The position numbers were made by a program, and so were the translations under genes. Under the pieces are notes generated by a model. That model did no database searches. It was given only the letters and a program-made list of their open reading frames with translations, and was not told the origin of the DNA. DNA of 6,306 bases from Burkholderiales bacterium (GTDB lineage Bacteria; Pseudomonadota; Gammaproteobacteria; Burkholderiales; Usitatibacteraceae), in NCBI GenBank assembly GCA_025350945.1, contig JANXWW010000380.1, positions 1 through 6,306 on the forward strand. Reading direction: 5' to 3'. Each line of letters starts with the position of its first letter. Position 1 is the first letter of the stretch. This document shows positions 1 to 5,673 of the stretch, in pieces.

Positions 1-1269
1 CGTGAAGGCGCGGGTACGGCCTTCGCCGAAACGCACTGTGTTGGCAAGTGAGCCAGAACCCGCCTCACCATCGCTTTTGATTTTATTTTTTTCGATTCGC
101 CCGCCAAATTGAAACTTCCACGGCCCCGTGGCCAGCTCTTCGAATGCAAATACTGCCTGACTCTCGGTGCGGGTGCGCGGCACAAACGCTTCAGCACCCA
201 AGGCAGAAAAATCAAATTGCTCAGTTTGTAAACCAACTACACCTTGTAAGCCACCGATTTTGGCGTGCTTCACTTCCAGCCGGAAATCATTGCCCTTATT
301 TTTGAATGTTGTCTGCGGCACACCGTCATCTTTTTCGGTGTGCTCGTAATCGGACTGGTTGAACTTCGCAAAAACGCCCGTGATCAAGCCATTCAATCCG
401 CGAAAATTTGCCTCCACCGAATCACGCTTTTGGTGCATATCAATACGCACCGCTTCTTCGGCGACGGTGCCGTAAATGGTTTTGTATTCGGAATGCATCG
501 CGCCCACATAACCTTTGTCAAATTGATACGATGCGCCGACCGCACTGCCTTTTGCCTGCGATGCAGAATTGACGATGTGGTTGCCGTTATCCATGCCCAG
601 GCCAGCGCTGACGGGCACTTTGTAATCATCGGTATCGCGCGTAAAACCATCCACGTGAAGCGCAAATCCGCCGCCGCCGAATTCCGCCACGGCTGAGGTG
701 CCACGCTCGCGCTCAGCACCGCCAAAACGCGTTTCCACCGAGCCACTCACACCCGTGACGGCGCTGCGCGGGATGCGGTTATCAACAATATTGACCACGC
801 CACCAATCGCAGCACCGCCGTACAACAGCGCGGCAGGCCCGCGCAATACTTCGACTTTTTCGACCACCAGTGGATCGATTGATGGATTGTGGTCATTGCT
901 CAATGAGGAGGCATCGAGCGACGAGCCGAGATTATTCAAGATGCGAATGCGGTCTCCATCCAGGCCGCGAATCACCGGCCGTGACGCATTTGGCCCGAAC
1001 CAGCTTTGTGAAACACCAGGCAGGTTGTTTAGCGTATCGCCGAGCGTGCTGCCTCTTTTCAACAGCAAATCAGTGCCCGACAAAGTTGAAACCGGTGCGA
1101 CGACATCGCGTGCATCGAGTGGATTGCCGATGATTACAATTTCATCGATTTTTTGTGGTGCCACCGATGCCGGTGTTTGCGCATTTACGACGATTGATGC
1201 TGAAGTTGCAGAAGAAACAGCGATAGCAATCGCCGTTAATTTAAAAACAAACAAGCGTGATGAAGCCAT
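1..1269 (-). CDS. TonB-dependent outer-membrane receptor, ZnuD-like (3' end missing)
   Basis: An outer-membrane beta-barrel receptor that would import a metal or metal complex using TonB energy. The frame is open for 423 codons and leaves the window at its C-terminal side, so most of the barrel is missing. Residues 1-30 form a Sec signal peptide ending near VVNA-Q. A TonB-box-like segment (DEIVIIG) sits at about 42-48. The plug domain follows, with LGDTLNNLPGVSQSWFG at about 77-92, RPVIRGLDGDRIRILNN at 97-113 and VEVLRGPAALLYGG at 139-152. The plug wording, including the NDHNPSIDPL stretch at about 125-134, resembles the ZnuD family of zinc (or heme/zinc) receptors; that substrate is inferred from family likeness. 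The ATG at 1269 is preceded by GAGGAA (plus 1275-1281) at good spacing, and no in-frame ATG lies just upstream. It lies 104 bp downstream of a small exported protein on the same strand, probably one transcript. Confidence 0.93.
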   Translation of the reverse strand, partial: MASSRLFVFKLTAIAIAVSSATSASIVVNAQTPASVAPQKIDEIVIIGNPLDARDVVAPVSTLSGTDLLLKRGSTLGDTLNNLPGVSQSWFGPNASRPVIRGLDGDRIRILNNLGSSLDASSLSNDHNPSIDPLVVEKVEVLRGPAALLYGGAAIGGVVNIVDNRIPRSAVTGVSGSVETRFGGAERERGTSAVAEFGGGGFALHVDGFTRDTDDYKVPVSAGLGMDNGNHIVNSASQAKGSAVGASYQFDKGYVGAMHSEYKTIYGTVAEEAVRIDMHQKRDSVEANFRGLNGLITGVFAKFNQSDYEHTEKDDGVPQTTFKNKGNDFRLEVKHAKIGGLQGVVGLQTEQFDFSALGAEAFVPRTRTESQAVFAFEELATGPWKFQFGGRIEKNKIKSDGEAGSGSLANTVRFGEGRTRAFT

Positions 1270-1274
1270 GATTT

Positions 1275-1281
1275 TTTCCTC
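1275..1281 (-). promoter_or_regulatory. Ribosome binding site of the TonB-dependent receptor
   Basis: Read on the minus strand this is GAGGAAA, about 5-8 bases ahead of the ATG at 1269. It is the best Shine-Dalgarno match next to a start codon in the left block and fixes that start. A GC-rich near-palindrome (plus 1289-1304, one mismatched pair) lies just upstream in the leader. Confidence 0.7.
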
Positions 1282-1373
1282 GGAACCATTGCGCGCGTGC
1301 GCAAAAGCGAAACACAAAATTGAGCGCCTGCGCGATGGTGCCGCGCGACGAAGCGGTGCGATGATATTTGTGT

Positions 1374-1853
1374 TTAGCCGCGTGGGGGCGCGCGGGCGAG
1401 GGCAAGACCGAGGAGATCGGTGAGTTCGGGAGTACAGGTGACGGGCGCTGATGTAGCGACGCTATAAACGACTGAAGCGGGTAGCGGACTTGCACTATCA
1501 AGTAGCGTTGCAGTAGCAACGGCTGCATCCCACGCAACGCAGGCAGCCGCGCTATCTGCACCATCGGCCGCATGACCAAACAACGCATTCCAAAACCTGG
1601 TTTGCGTGCCGCTGACTGACTTCGATACGTAGACGCTATTGATAGCATCTTGAACATCAATGCAATCCACGTTCGCCGCGAGTGTATTTTTGTTCGCATG
1701 CGCCACGTTGTGAAACGCGACCAGCGATTGCGCAACGATCATTAACGCGGCGACTATCAGCGGCATCGCGCGAATGAGCAAGCGATAAAAATTACGGTTG
1801 GTGTGCCTCAAGACAATCAAAACGCCGCAAAAAAGAACTGAATGTAGATGCAA
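1374..1853 (-). CDS. Small exported protein, DUF2946-like, paired with the TonB receptor
   Basis: Function not known. The frame encodes up to 159 residues. A positively charged stretch (RNFYRLLIR, about 20-28) precedes a hydrophobic segment (about 30-46) that ends in FHNVAHA, which looks like a signal peptide cleaved near residue 53. The mature part has an FGHAADGADSAAACVAWDAA stretch at 92-111 and ends in ARAPPRG. A His/Cys-containing centre and a terminal ARAPP-type motif are seen in small DUF2946-like proteins encoded beside TonB-dependent receptors; this assignment is by resemblance only. The start is uncertain. The frame opens with TTG at 1853, other TTG codons occur at 1811 and 1781, and the first ATG is at 1766 but would remove the charged n-region. 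None has a clear Shine-Dalgarno sequence. It is followed after 104 bp by the receptor gene, suggesting a shared metal-related role in the periplasm. Confidence 0.72.
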   Translation of the reverse strand: MHLHSVLFCGVLIVLRHTNRNFYRLLIRAMPLIVAALMIVAQSLVAFHNVAHANKNTLAANVDCIDVQDAINSVYVSKSVSGTQTRFWNALFGHAADGADSAAACVAWDAAVATATLLDSASPLPASVVYSVATSAPVTCTPELTDLLGLALARAPPRG

Positions 1854-1878
1854 CAGTGTAGCACGAAGCGAAATTCAA

Positions 1879-1895
1879 TTTGACCTGCGGTCAAA
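1879..1895. promoter_or_regulatory. Perfect 17-bp palindrome, candidate operator
   Basis: TTTGACC, a 3-base centre TGC, then GGTCAAA: both 7-base arms match perfectly. It lies 26 bp ahead of the earliest start of the DUF2946-like gene, which is where an operator for that gene and the TonB receptor would be expected. Each arm contains TTGAC, so it may overlap a -35 element; a plausible -10 on the minus strand (TACACT, around 1856-1861) is present but no well-spaced -35 pairs with it. The sequence does not match the Zur box I know (GTTATAATATAAC type), so the regulator is not named. Confidence 0.5.
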
Positions 1896-1911
1896 GCCAT
1901 TCTCTAGGGAC

Positions 1912-1928
1912 TTGTTGAAATTCGATTT
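1912..1928 (+). repeat. Left terminal inverted repeat core
   Basis: This is the 17-base TTGTTGAAATTCGATTT block. It is repeated exactly and inverted at 2033-2049 and defines the outer arm of the MITE-like element. Confidence 0.85.
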
Positions 1929-2032
1929 TTAGCTGCACAAAAACGAAAATTCAGCCTTATAGAAAACCAACTGTGCAAAACAAATCGACTGTGAAGCGTT
2001 CTAGGAGGCCATGAATTTCGTCAGCCCCAAAG

Positions 2033-2049
2033 AAATCGAATTTCAACAA
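2033..2049 (-). repeat. Right terminal inverted repeat core
   Basis: This is the exact inverted copy of the block at 1912-1928. Outside it are three bases (CCC after one A) that mirror the GGG at the left end. Confidence 0.85.
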
Positions 2050-2060
2050 ACCCTTAGAGT

Positions 2061-3377
2061 TTACGCAACACTGCGAGCCAGCCGCAAACCACTAAATTGC
2101 CAGCGCGCATCGGGTGGGAAAAAATTGCGGTACGTGGCGCGGATGTGTTGCTTTGGCGTGGCGCATGAGCCGCCGCGCAGGACAAACTGATTGCACATAA
2201 ATTTGCCGTTGTATTCGCCGACCGCGCCTGCTTCTGCCTGATAGCCGGGATAACCGAGATATGCGCTTGATGTCCATTCCCATACATCGCCGAATAATTG
2301 TTGTGGATGATTAGATGACGCGGTTTCGCGAAGGCTCAATGGATGCAGCACGTGGCTGTCGAGAAAATTGCCGTTGATGATAGCTCGCTCAGTTGCGCAT
2401 GTTGCGGCATGCTCCCATTCGGCCTCGGTTGGCAAGCGCGCGCCATACCAGCGTGCATACGCATCCGCCTCAAAAAAACTGATGTGACAGATCGGTGTAT
2501 TAGCATCAATGTTGACCATGCCGTGCAGTGTAAAAGTGGTCCAATCATCGTTATGTTTTTCCCAATACAGCGGTGCCGTAATTTTATTTGCATTCACCCA
2601 TTCCCAGCCGAGCGACAACCACAATTCTGGCCGACGATAACCGCCATCAGCAATAAAGTCCGCAAAATCGCCATGTGTGACGGGATGTGAGGCGAGTTCG
2701 AACGGCTCCAAAAAAACGCGATGACGTGGCGTTTCATTGTCAAAACAGAATTCATTATTGGTGCTGCCGATTTCGATCAAACCACCTTCATGGCGATGCC
2801 AGCGTGGCTTCTTCACTTCAACGCCCGTGAGCGGCCAGCGCGCTTGATACGCGGGCTTCAGCGGATTTTTTGCGAGCAGGTGTTTGAGATCGGTGAGAAT
2901 CAATTCCTGATGCTGCTCTTCGTGATTGCAGCCGAGCCACATGAGCTCGGTAAAAGTTTTATCCGAATCAGCCAGCGCCTCAATGAGATTTGTAATGCGC
3001 CTGGTAATGTTGTGGCGATACTCGATGACCATCGCCAGATCAGGACGCGAAATCAGACCGCGTTCGTGGCGTGGATGCTTGTCGCCAATGCCGTTGTAGT
3101 ACGAATTAAACAGCACGCGAAACGCAGGGTGAAACGGCTTGAATGCTGGCTCGAATCGTTCAAGAATAAACGTCTCAAAAAACCAACTGGTGTGCGCCAG
3201 ATGCCATTTGATCGGGCTCGCATCGGGCATCGACTGTAGATTGCAGTCTTCGGGCGCGAGCGGTGCGGCAAGTTTTTCGGTTACGTCGCGGACAGCCGTA
3301 AAACGATCCTGCAGCGCGTGCAATTCGTGTCGCGGTGAGTGAATGACGTGCTTTTGTTCAGTCGGATTCATGGGCAT
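2061..3377 (-). CDS. egtB: Ergothioneine biosynthesis protein EgtB (nonheme iron sulfoxide synthase)
   Basis: EgtB uses Fe(II) and O2 to join hercynine to the sulfur of cysteine or gamma-glutamylcysteine, the central step of ergothioneine synthesis in the cytoplasm. At 438 residues it has the usual full length. The N-terminal DinB-like domain carries WHLAHTSWFFETF at 58-70 (H62 is the expected iron ligand) and HEEQHQE at 152-158, the HX3HXE motif supplying the other two histidines. The C-terminal FGE-sulfatase domain shows ARLPTEAEWEHAA at 313-325, FGDVWEWTSS at 362-371 and VLRGGSCATPKQHIRATYRN at 399-418. Which sulfur donor it uses cannot be read with confidence. Start: ATG at 3377, but ATG at 3371 (residue 3) has better spacing from the GAGAA just upstream. 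It lies downstream of selD on the same strand, 148 bp away with a hairpin between, so it may have its own promoter. No egtD is adjacent. Confidence 0.95.
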   Translation of the reverse strand: MPMNPTEQKHVIHSPRHELHALQDRFTAVRDVTEKLAAPLAPEDCNLQSMPDASPIKWHLAHTSWFFETFILERFEPAFKPFHPAFRVLFNSYYNGIGDKHPRHERGLISRPDLAMVIEYRHNITRRITNLIEALADSDKTFTELMWLGCNHEEQHQELILTDLKHLLAKNPLKPAYQARWPLTGVEVKKPRWHRHEGGLIEIGSTNNEFCFDNETPRHRVFLEPFELASHPVTHGDFADFIADGGYRRPELWLSLGWEWVNANKITAPLYWEKHNDDWTTFTLHGMVNIDANTPICHISFFEADAYARWYGARLPTEAEWEHAATCATERAIINGNFLDSHVLHPLSLRETASSNHPQQLFGDVWEWTSSAYLGYPGYQAEAGAVGEYNGKFMCNQFVLRGGSCATPKQHIRATYRNFFPPDARWQFSGLRLARSVA

Positions 3378-3436
3378 TTCTCATGTGGTGACGATGAATA
3401 ATAGTCGTCGATAATGGAATGCGCGCCGTAAATTCA

Positions 3437-3448
3437 TTGTTATAACAA
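3437..3448. promoter_or_regulatory. AT-rich 12-bp palindrome upstream of egtB
   Basis: TTGTTATAACAA is its own reverse complement and lies about 60 bp ahead of the egtB start, in an AT-rich stretch that also offers -10-like hexamers on the minus strand (TATAAC, TATTAT). This is a plausible place for the egtB promoter and an operator. No convincing -35 was found at 16-18 bp, so the promoter call is weak. Confidence 0.35.
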
Positions 3449-3465
3449 ATAATAAAACACTAGCA

Positions 3466-3509
3466 TTGACGGGCATCTTCGAGCAAAAATGGCTCAATAC
3501 GCCCGCCAA
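3466..3509 (-). terminator. Hairpin after selD, possible terminator
   Basis: The arms at plus 3466-3484 and 3492-3509 pair around a 7-base A/T-rich loop. Read as minus-strand RNA, the mismatched positions become G-U wobbles, leaving one A-G mismatch and one bulge. Read as plus-strand RNA they would be C-A mismatches. The fold therefore favours the transcript that carries selD, whose stop is 17 bp away. A U-rich stretch follows only after about 8 bases, so intrinsic termination may be weak; it could instead protect an mRNA 3' end. Confidence 0.5.
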
Positions 3510-3525
3510 TAAATACGTTTCATAT

Positions 3526-4587
3526 CTAGCTAACCGTAATCCGTGGCGCACCTTCAGTAACTTCGCCAATCACCGCAGCATGATCAAATCCATCCGCCTT
3601 AAAAATCGCCAGCACTTCATCGACCACCGCTGGATCACATGCGACGAGCAATCCGCCGGACGTTTGTGGATCAGTCAATAAATCGCGATGCTCCTGGCCG
3701 AATTTTTTGTCGAATGACACATCGTGGCCATAGCCATCCCAATTGCGGCCCGATGCGCCCGTGACAAAACCATCCCTCGCCATTTGCAGCACATTCGGAA
3801 TCAGCGGCAATTTATCGAAGTGGATGGTGGCACCCGTCTTGGAGCCTTTGCACAGTTCCAGCAAATGACCGAGCAGCGCAAAGCCGGTTACGTCGGTTAG
3901 CGCGCGCACGCCGGGCAGGGTGCCGAGTTTGATGCCGGGTTTGTTGAGCTTGGTGGTTGATGCAATCATCGCGGCGTAACCTTCCGCGCTCAGTTGCTCT
4001 TTTTTCAGCGCGGCTGATAACACGCCGACACCAATCGGCTTGCTCAAAATTAATTTATCGCCCGGCTTGGCACCGGCGTTACGTTTCAGGTTTTTCGGAT
4101 TCACGATACCGATGGCGACGAGTCCGTAAATGGCTTCCACCGAATCAATCGTGTGGCCGCCCGCAATCGGAATACCCGCTTCGCGACAAATCGATTCACC
4201 GCCGTCGAGAATCAATTTGATTTGATCGAGCGGCAGCGTGTTGATTGGCATGCCAACGAGTGCCAATGCAAACAGCGGTGTGCCGCCCATCGCGTACACA
4301 TCCGAAATCGCGTTAGTCGCGGCGATGCGCCCGAAGTCATACGGATCATCCACAATCGGCATAAAGAAATCAGTGGTCGCAACAATGGCTTGCGTTTCGT
4401 TGATTTGATAGACCGCTGCATCGTCGGAGGTTTCAATACCGACCAATAATTCTTTCGGGATCAGCGGATTGCCGGATTTGGAAATAATCTGCTGCAAAAT
4501 CGCGGGTGCGATTTTGCAACCGCAGCCGCCGCCATGTGAGAGTGAGGTCAAGCGCGGAATATTTTTGATTTCGTTGGGGGCGTTCAT
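3526..4587 (-). CDS. selD: Selenide, water dikinase (selenophosphate synthetase), SelD/SenC
   Basis: This enzyme makes selenophosphate from selenide and ATP, giving the activated selenium donor. The 353 residues are the normal full length. SHGGGCGCK at 17-25 matches the catalytic P-loop-like segment of E. coli SelD (C17/K20 there, C22/K25 here). It is the cysteine form, with no in-frame UGA. Further family blocks are TTDFF at 71-75, NAISDVYAMGGTP at 92-104, AGGHTID at 142-148 and DPQTSGG at 307-313. The chosen ATG (4587) follows GGAG at good spacing; the same frame can be extended to a TTG at 4611, which lacks such support. It lies 69 bp behind senB on the same strand, so it occupies the position of senC in selenoneine clusters. 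Whether it serves only SenB or also selenocysteine/selenouridine synthesis depends on other selD genes in the genome. Confidence 0.95.
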   Translation of the reverse strand: MNAPNEIKNIPRLTSLSHGGGCGCKIAPAILQQIISKSGNPLIPKELLVGIETSDDAAVYQINETQAIVATTDFFMPIVDDPYDFGRIAATNAISDVYAMGGTPLFALALVGMPINTLPLDQIKLILDGGESICREAGIPIAGGHTIDSVEAIYGLVAIGIVNPKNLKRNAGAKPGDKLILSKPIGVGVLSAALKKEQLSAEGYAAMIASTTKLNKPGIKLGTLPGVRALTDVTGFALLGHLLELCKGSKTGATIHFDKLPLIPNVLQMARDGFVTGASGRNWDGYGHDVSFDKKFGQEHRDLLTDPQTSGGLLVACDPAVVDEVLAIFKADGFDHAAVIGEVTEGAPRITVS

Positions 4588-4591
4588 GGTG

Positions 4592-4598
4592 TTCTCCA
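4592..4598 (-). promoter_or_regulatory. Ribosome binding site deciding the selD start
   Basis: The minus strand reads GGAGAAC just before ACC-ATG at 4587. This Shine-Dalgarno match supports the ATG at 4587 over the TTG eight codons upstream. Confidence 0.65.
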
Positions 4599-4656
4599 GT
4601 GGGTAAGACAATAACTTGGAAATATTCTACGCGCTCGAATGATGTTTGGTTTCAGC

Positions 4657-5643
4657 TTAATTTGCGGACATCAGTAATTGGTTCACAATATTGCGCAATG
4701 AATCACGCTCGGTTCCGGGCAAAAACAATTTTGCACGCGCTTGACAAGCGTTGGCGAGACGAGACATGAAGTTGGTATCATCCGCGCATCTTTTCAAGAG
4801 CACGACCAGCGTTGTTTCATCGCCAACCGGGAAATAGCCCTCGTAGTTTTGTCCGAGCATGCCTACATTGCCCGACATTTTTGAGGCGATCACCGGCGTG
4901 CCGGACGTCAGCGCCTCCACAATCACATTCGCACCGCCTTCCATGATTGAAGGATGAATCAACAGATGCGCATGCTTGATTGCCGCGCGCGTTAGCCCGT
5001 GCGCCATCGCACCTGACCAATGATAGTGTTTATTTTGCGCCGAAAGTTTTTTCGCTGTTGCGGCGAGTGATTCACCGAGCGGTGCGCCAATATGCAGAAT
5101 ATGGATGTAATCATTTACGTTTAATTTTTCAACTGCGCGAAAAATAATCGCAGGATCTTTTTCGTCGCGCAAATGTCCTACCACAACGCAATTTAATTTA
5201 CGTTTTGGTTTTATGGCAGGTGTGAGTTGCTTTGCAGATTGGTAAACAACGTGTGTTTTTTTGCGATATTCAAGTGGAACAAACTGAATTGCATCTTCTT
5301 GCAACACGATTAGCGAATCTGCCAAGGCCAAGGACTGGCGAGCTTCATCAGAGGTTGTAAGGTCGCGATATAAGTCCGTTCCAGTCAGCACCACGATAAG
5401 AGGTTTGGTTGGATGTGATTCACGAAAACGAACAATTGAGGCCGCACTACGACGCGCATGAAGTGCGATTAAAATATCACAACTTTCACCATTCCAGTCG
5501 CCTTGTACAATCACTTTAAATTCTGGCGATAGCAGCGTTTGCCATCGATGCGCGGTGCGCCAATTGCCGTTGTTGGCATCGGCGAGCGCAGGTGTGACGA
5601 TACGAACAAGCGTACGAGTAAGCGTGCGAACGAGTGTAGCCAT
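4657..5643 (-). CDS. senB: Selenosugar synthase SenB (GT4-like glycosyltransferase)
   Basis: SenB is known to form a C-Se bond between selenophosphate and a UDP-sugar, giving the selenosugar used by SenA. This 328-residue protein has a GT-B/GT4 layout: an N-terminal TPALADANNGNWRTAHRW segment at 17-34, LTGTDLYRD at 86-94, VVVGHLRDEKDP at 153-164 opening the second Rossmann domain, and MEGGANVIVEAL at 234-245 with the EX7E pair E235/E243, followed by GTPVIASKMSGNVGMLG at 248-264. The NNGNWRTA and EGGANVIxEAL wording fits the SenB-type family rather than ordinary GT4 enzymes. Its partners are selD downstream and senA divergently upstream. The ATG at 5643 has no Shine-Dalgarno sequence, and residues 4-15 are a threefold repeat that lengthens the usual start, which normally begins close to the RIVTPA segment; no other in-frame start codon exists there. 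The substrate is inferred from family and context. Confidence 0.92.
   Translation of the reverse strand: MATLVRTLTRTLVRIVTPALADANNGNWRTAHRWQTLLSPEFKVIVQGDWNGESCDILIALHARRSAASIVRFRESHPTKPLIVVLTGTDLYRDLTTSDEARQSLALADSLIVLQEDAIQFVPLEYRKKTHVVYQSAKQLTPAIKPKRKLNCVVVGHLRDEKDPAIIFRAVEKLNVNDYIHILHIGAPLGESLAATAKKLSAQNKHYHWSGAMAHGLTRAAIKHAHLLIHPSIMEGGANVIVEALTSGTPVIASKMSGNVGMLGQNYEGYFPVGDETTLVVLLKRCADDTNFMSRLANACQARAKLFLPGTERDSLRNIVNQLLMSAN
5599..5634 (-). repeat. Three 12-bp imperfect tandem repeats in the senB N-terminus
   Basis: Codons 4-15 of senB read as three successive 12-base units encoding LVRT, LTRT and LVRI. The copies differ at a few bases (CTCGTTCGCACG, CTTACTCGTACG, CTTGTTCGTATC). Twelve-base units keep the frame, so copy number could change without breaking the gene. 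Confidence 0.7.
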
Positions 5644-5673
5644 GCGTGGTATTTATATAAATGGATTTGAAAG
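5644..5673. promoter_or_regulatory. 30-bp divergent senA-senB intergenic region with palindromic TATA core
   Basis: Only 30 bases separate the two start codons. In the middle is ATTTATATAAAT (5651-5662), a perfect 12-bp palindrome holding a -10-like hexamer (TATAAA) on each strand. Transcripts from these would begin within a few bases of either ATG, in keeping with the lack of a strong Shine-Dalgarno site for both genes. Any -35 elements would lie inside the coding ends, and none matches the consensus well. The bidirectional promoter is an inference. Confidence 0.45.

Larger units (their letters stand above)
1907..2053. mobile_element. 147-bp MITE-like element with terminal inverted repeats
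   Basis: The ends read GGGAC or GGGT followed by an identical 17-base block (TTGTTGAAATTCGATTT, plus 1912-1928 and, inverted, 2033-2049). The pairing continues imperfectly inward for about 50 bases per arm: ACGAAAATTCA-GCCTtaTAG on the left faces ACGAAATTCATGGCCTccTAG on the inverted right. The flanking triplets are CTA (left) and TTA (right), which would fit a 3-bp YTA-type target such as that used by IS5-group transposases, but they are not identical. There is no coding capacity. It sits 7 bp beyond the egtB stop codon and 53 bp before the start of the DUF2946-like frame. It could be a MITE, an insertion sequence reduced to its ends, or a chromosomal repeat. Transcribed, it would fold into a long hairpin and could end the egtB transcript. 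Confidence 0.65.

Noticed and set aside
1289..1304. GC-rich near-palindrome TTGCGCGCGTGCGCAA upstream of the receptor
   Set aside because: One pair is mismatched, and alternating GC stretches form such symmetry easily; there is no loop or U-tract to support an attenuator.
698..1423. 241-codon open frame on the plus strand
   Set aside because: It lies opposite the TonB receptor gene, has low-complexity Ser/Arg/Ala-rich content with no recognisable domain, and the opposite strand has a convincing signal peptide, TonB box and plug domain.
2721..3239. 172-codon open frame on the plus strand
   Set aside because: It is antisense to egtB, which carries clear catalytic motifs over the same stretch; the plus-strand translation shows no family features.
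3437..3448. TTGTTATAACAA as a Zur box
   Set aside because: It shares only the GTTATAAC core with Zur-type sites, lacks the usual spacing, and sits ahead of egtB rather than the zinc-like receptor.
3466..3509. Hairpin near selD as a SECIS element for selenocysteine insertion
   Set aside because: The selD gene uses Cys and ends in TAG, and no in-frame TGA precedes the hairpin; bacterial SECIS elements lie directly after the UGA inside the coding region.
4588..4611. Longer SelD starting at TTG 4611
   Set aside because: The ATG at 4587 has a GGAG at proper spacing; the eight extra residues have no support and include the Shine-Dalgarno region itself.
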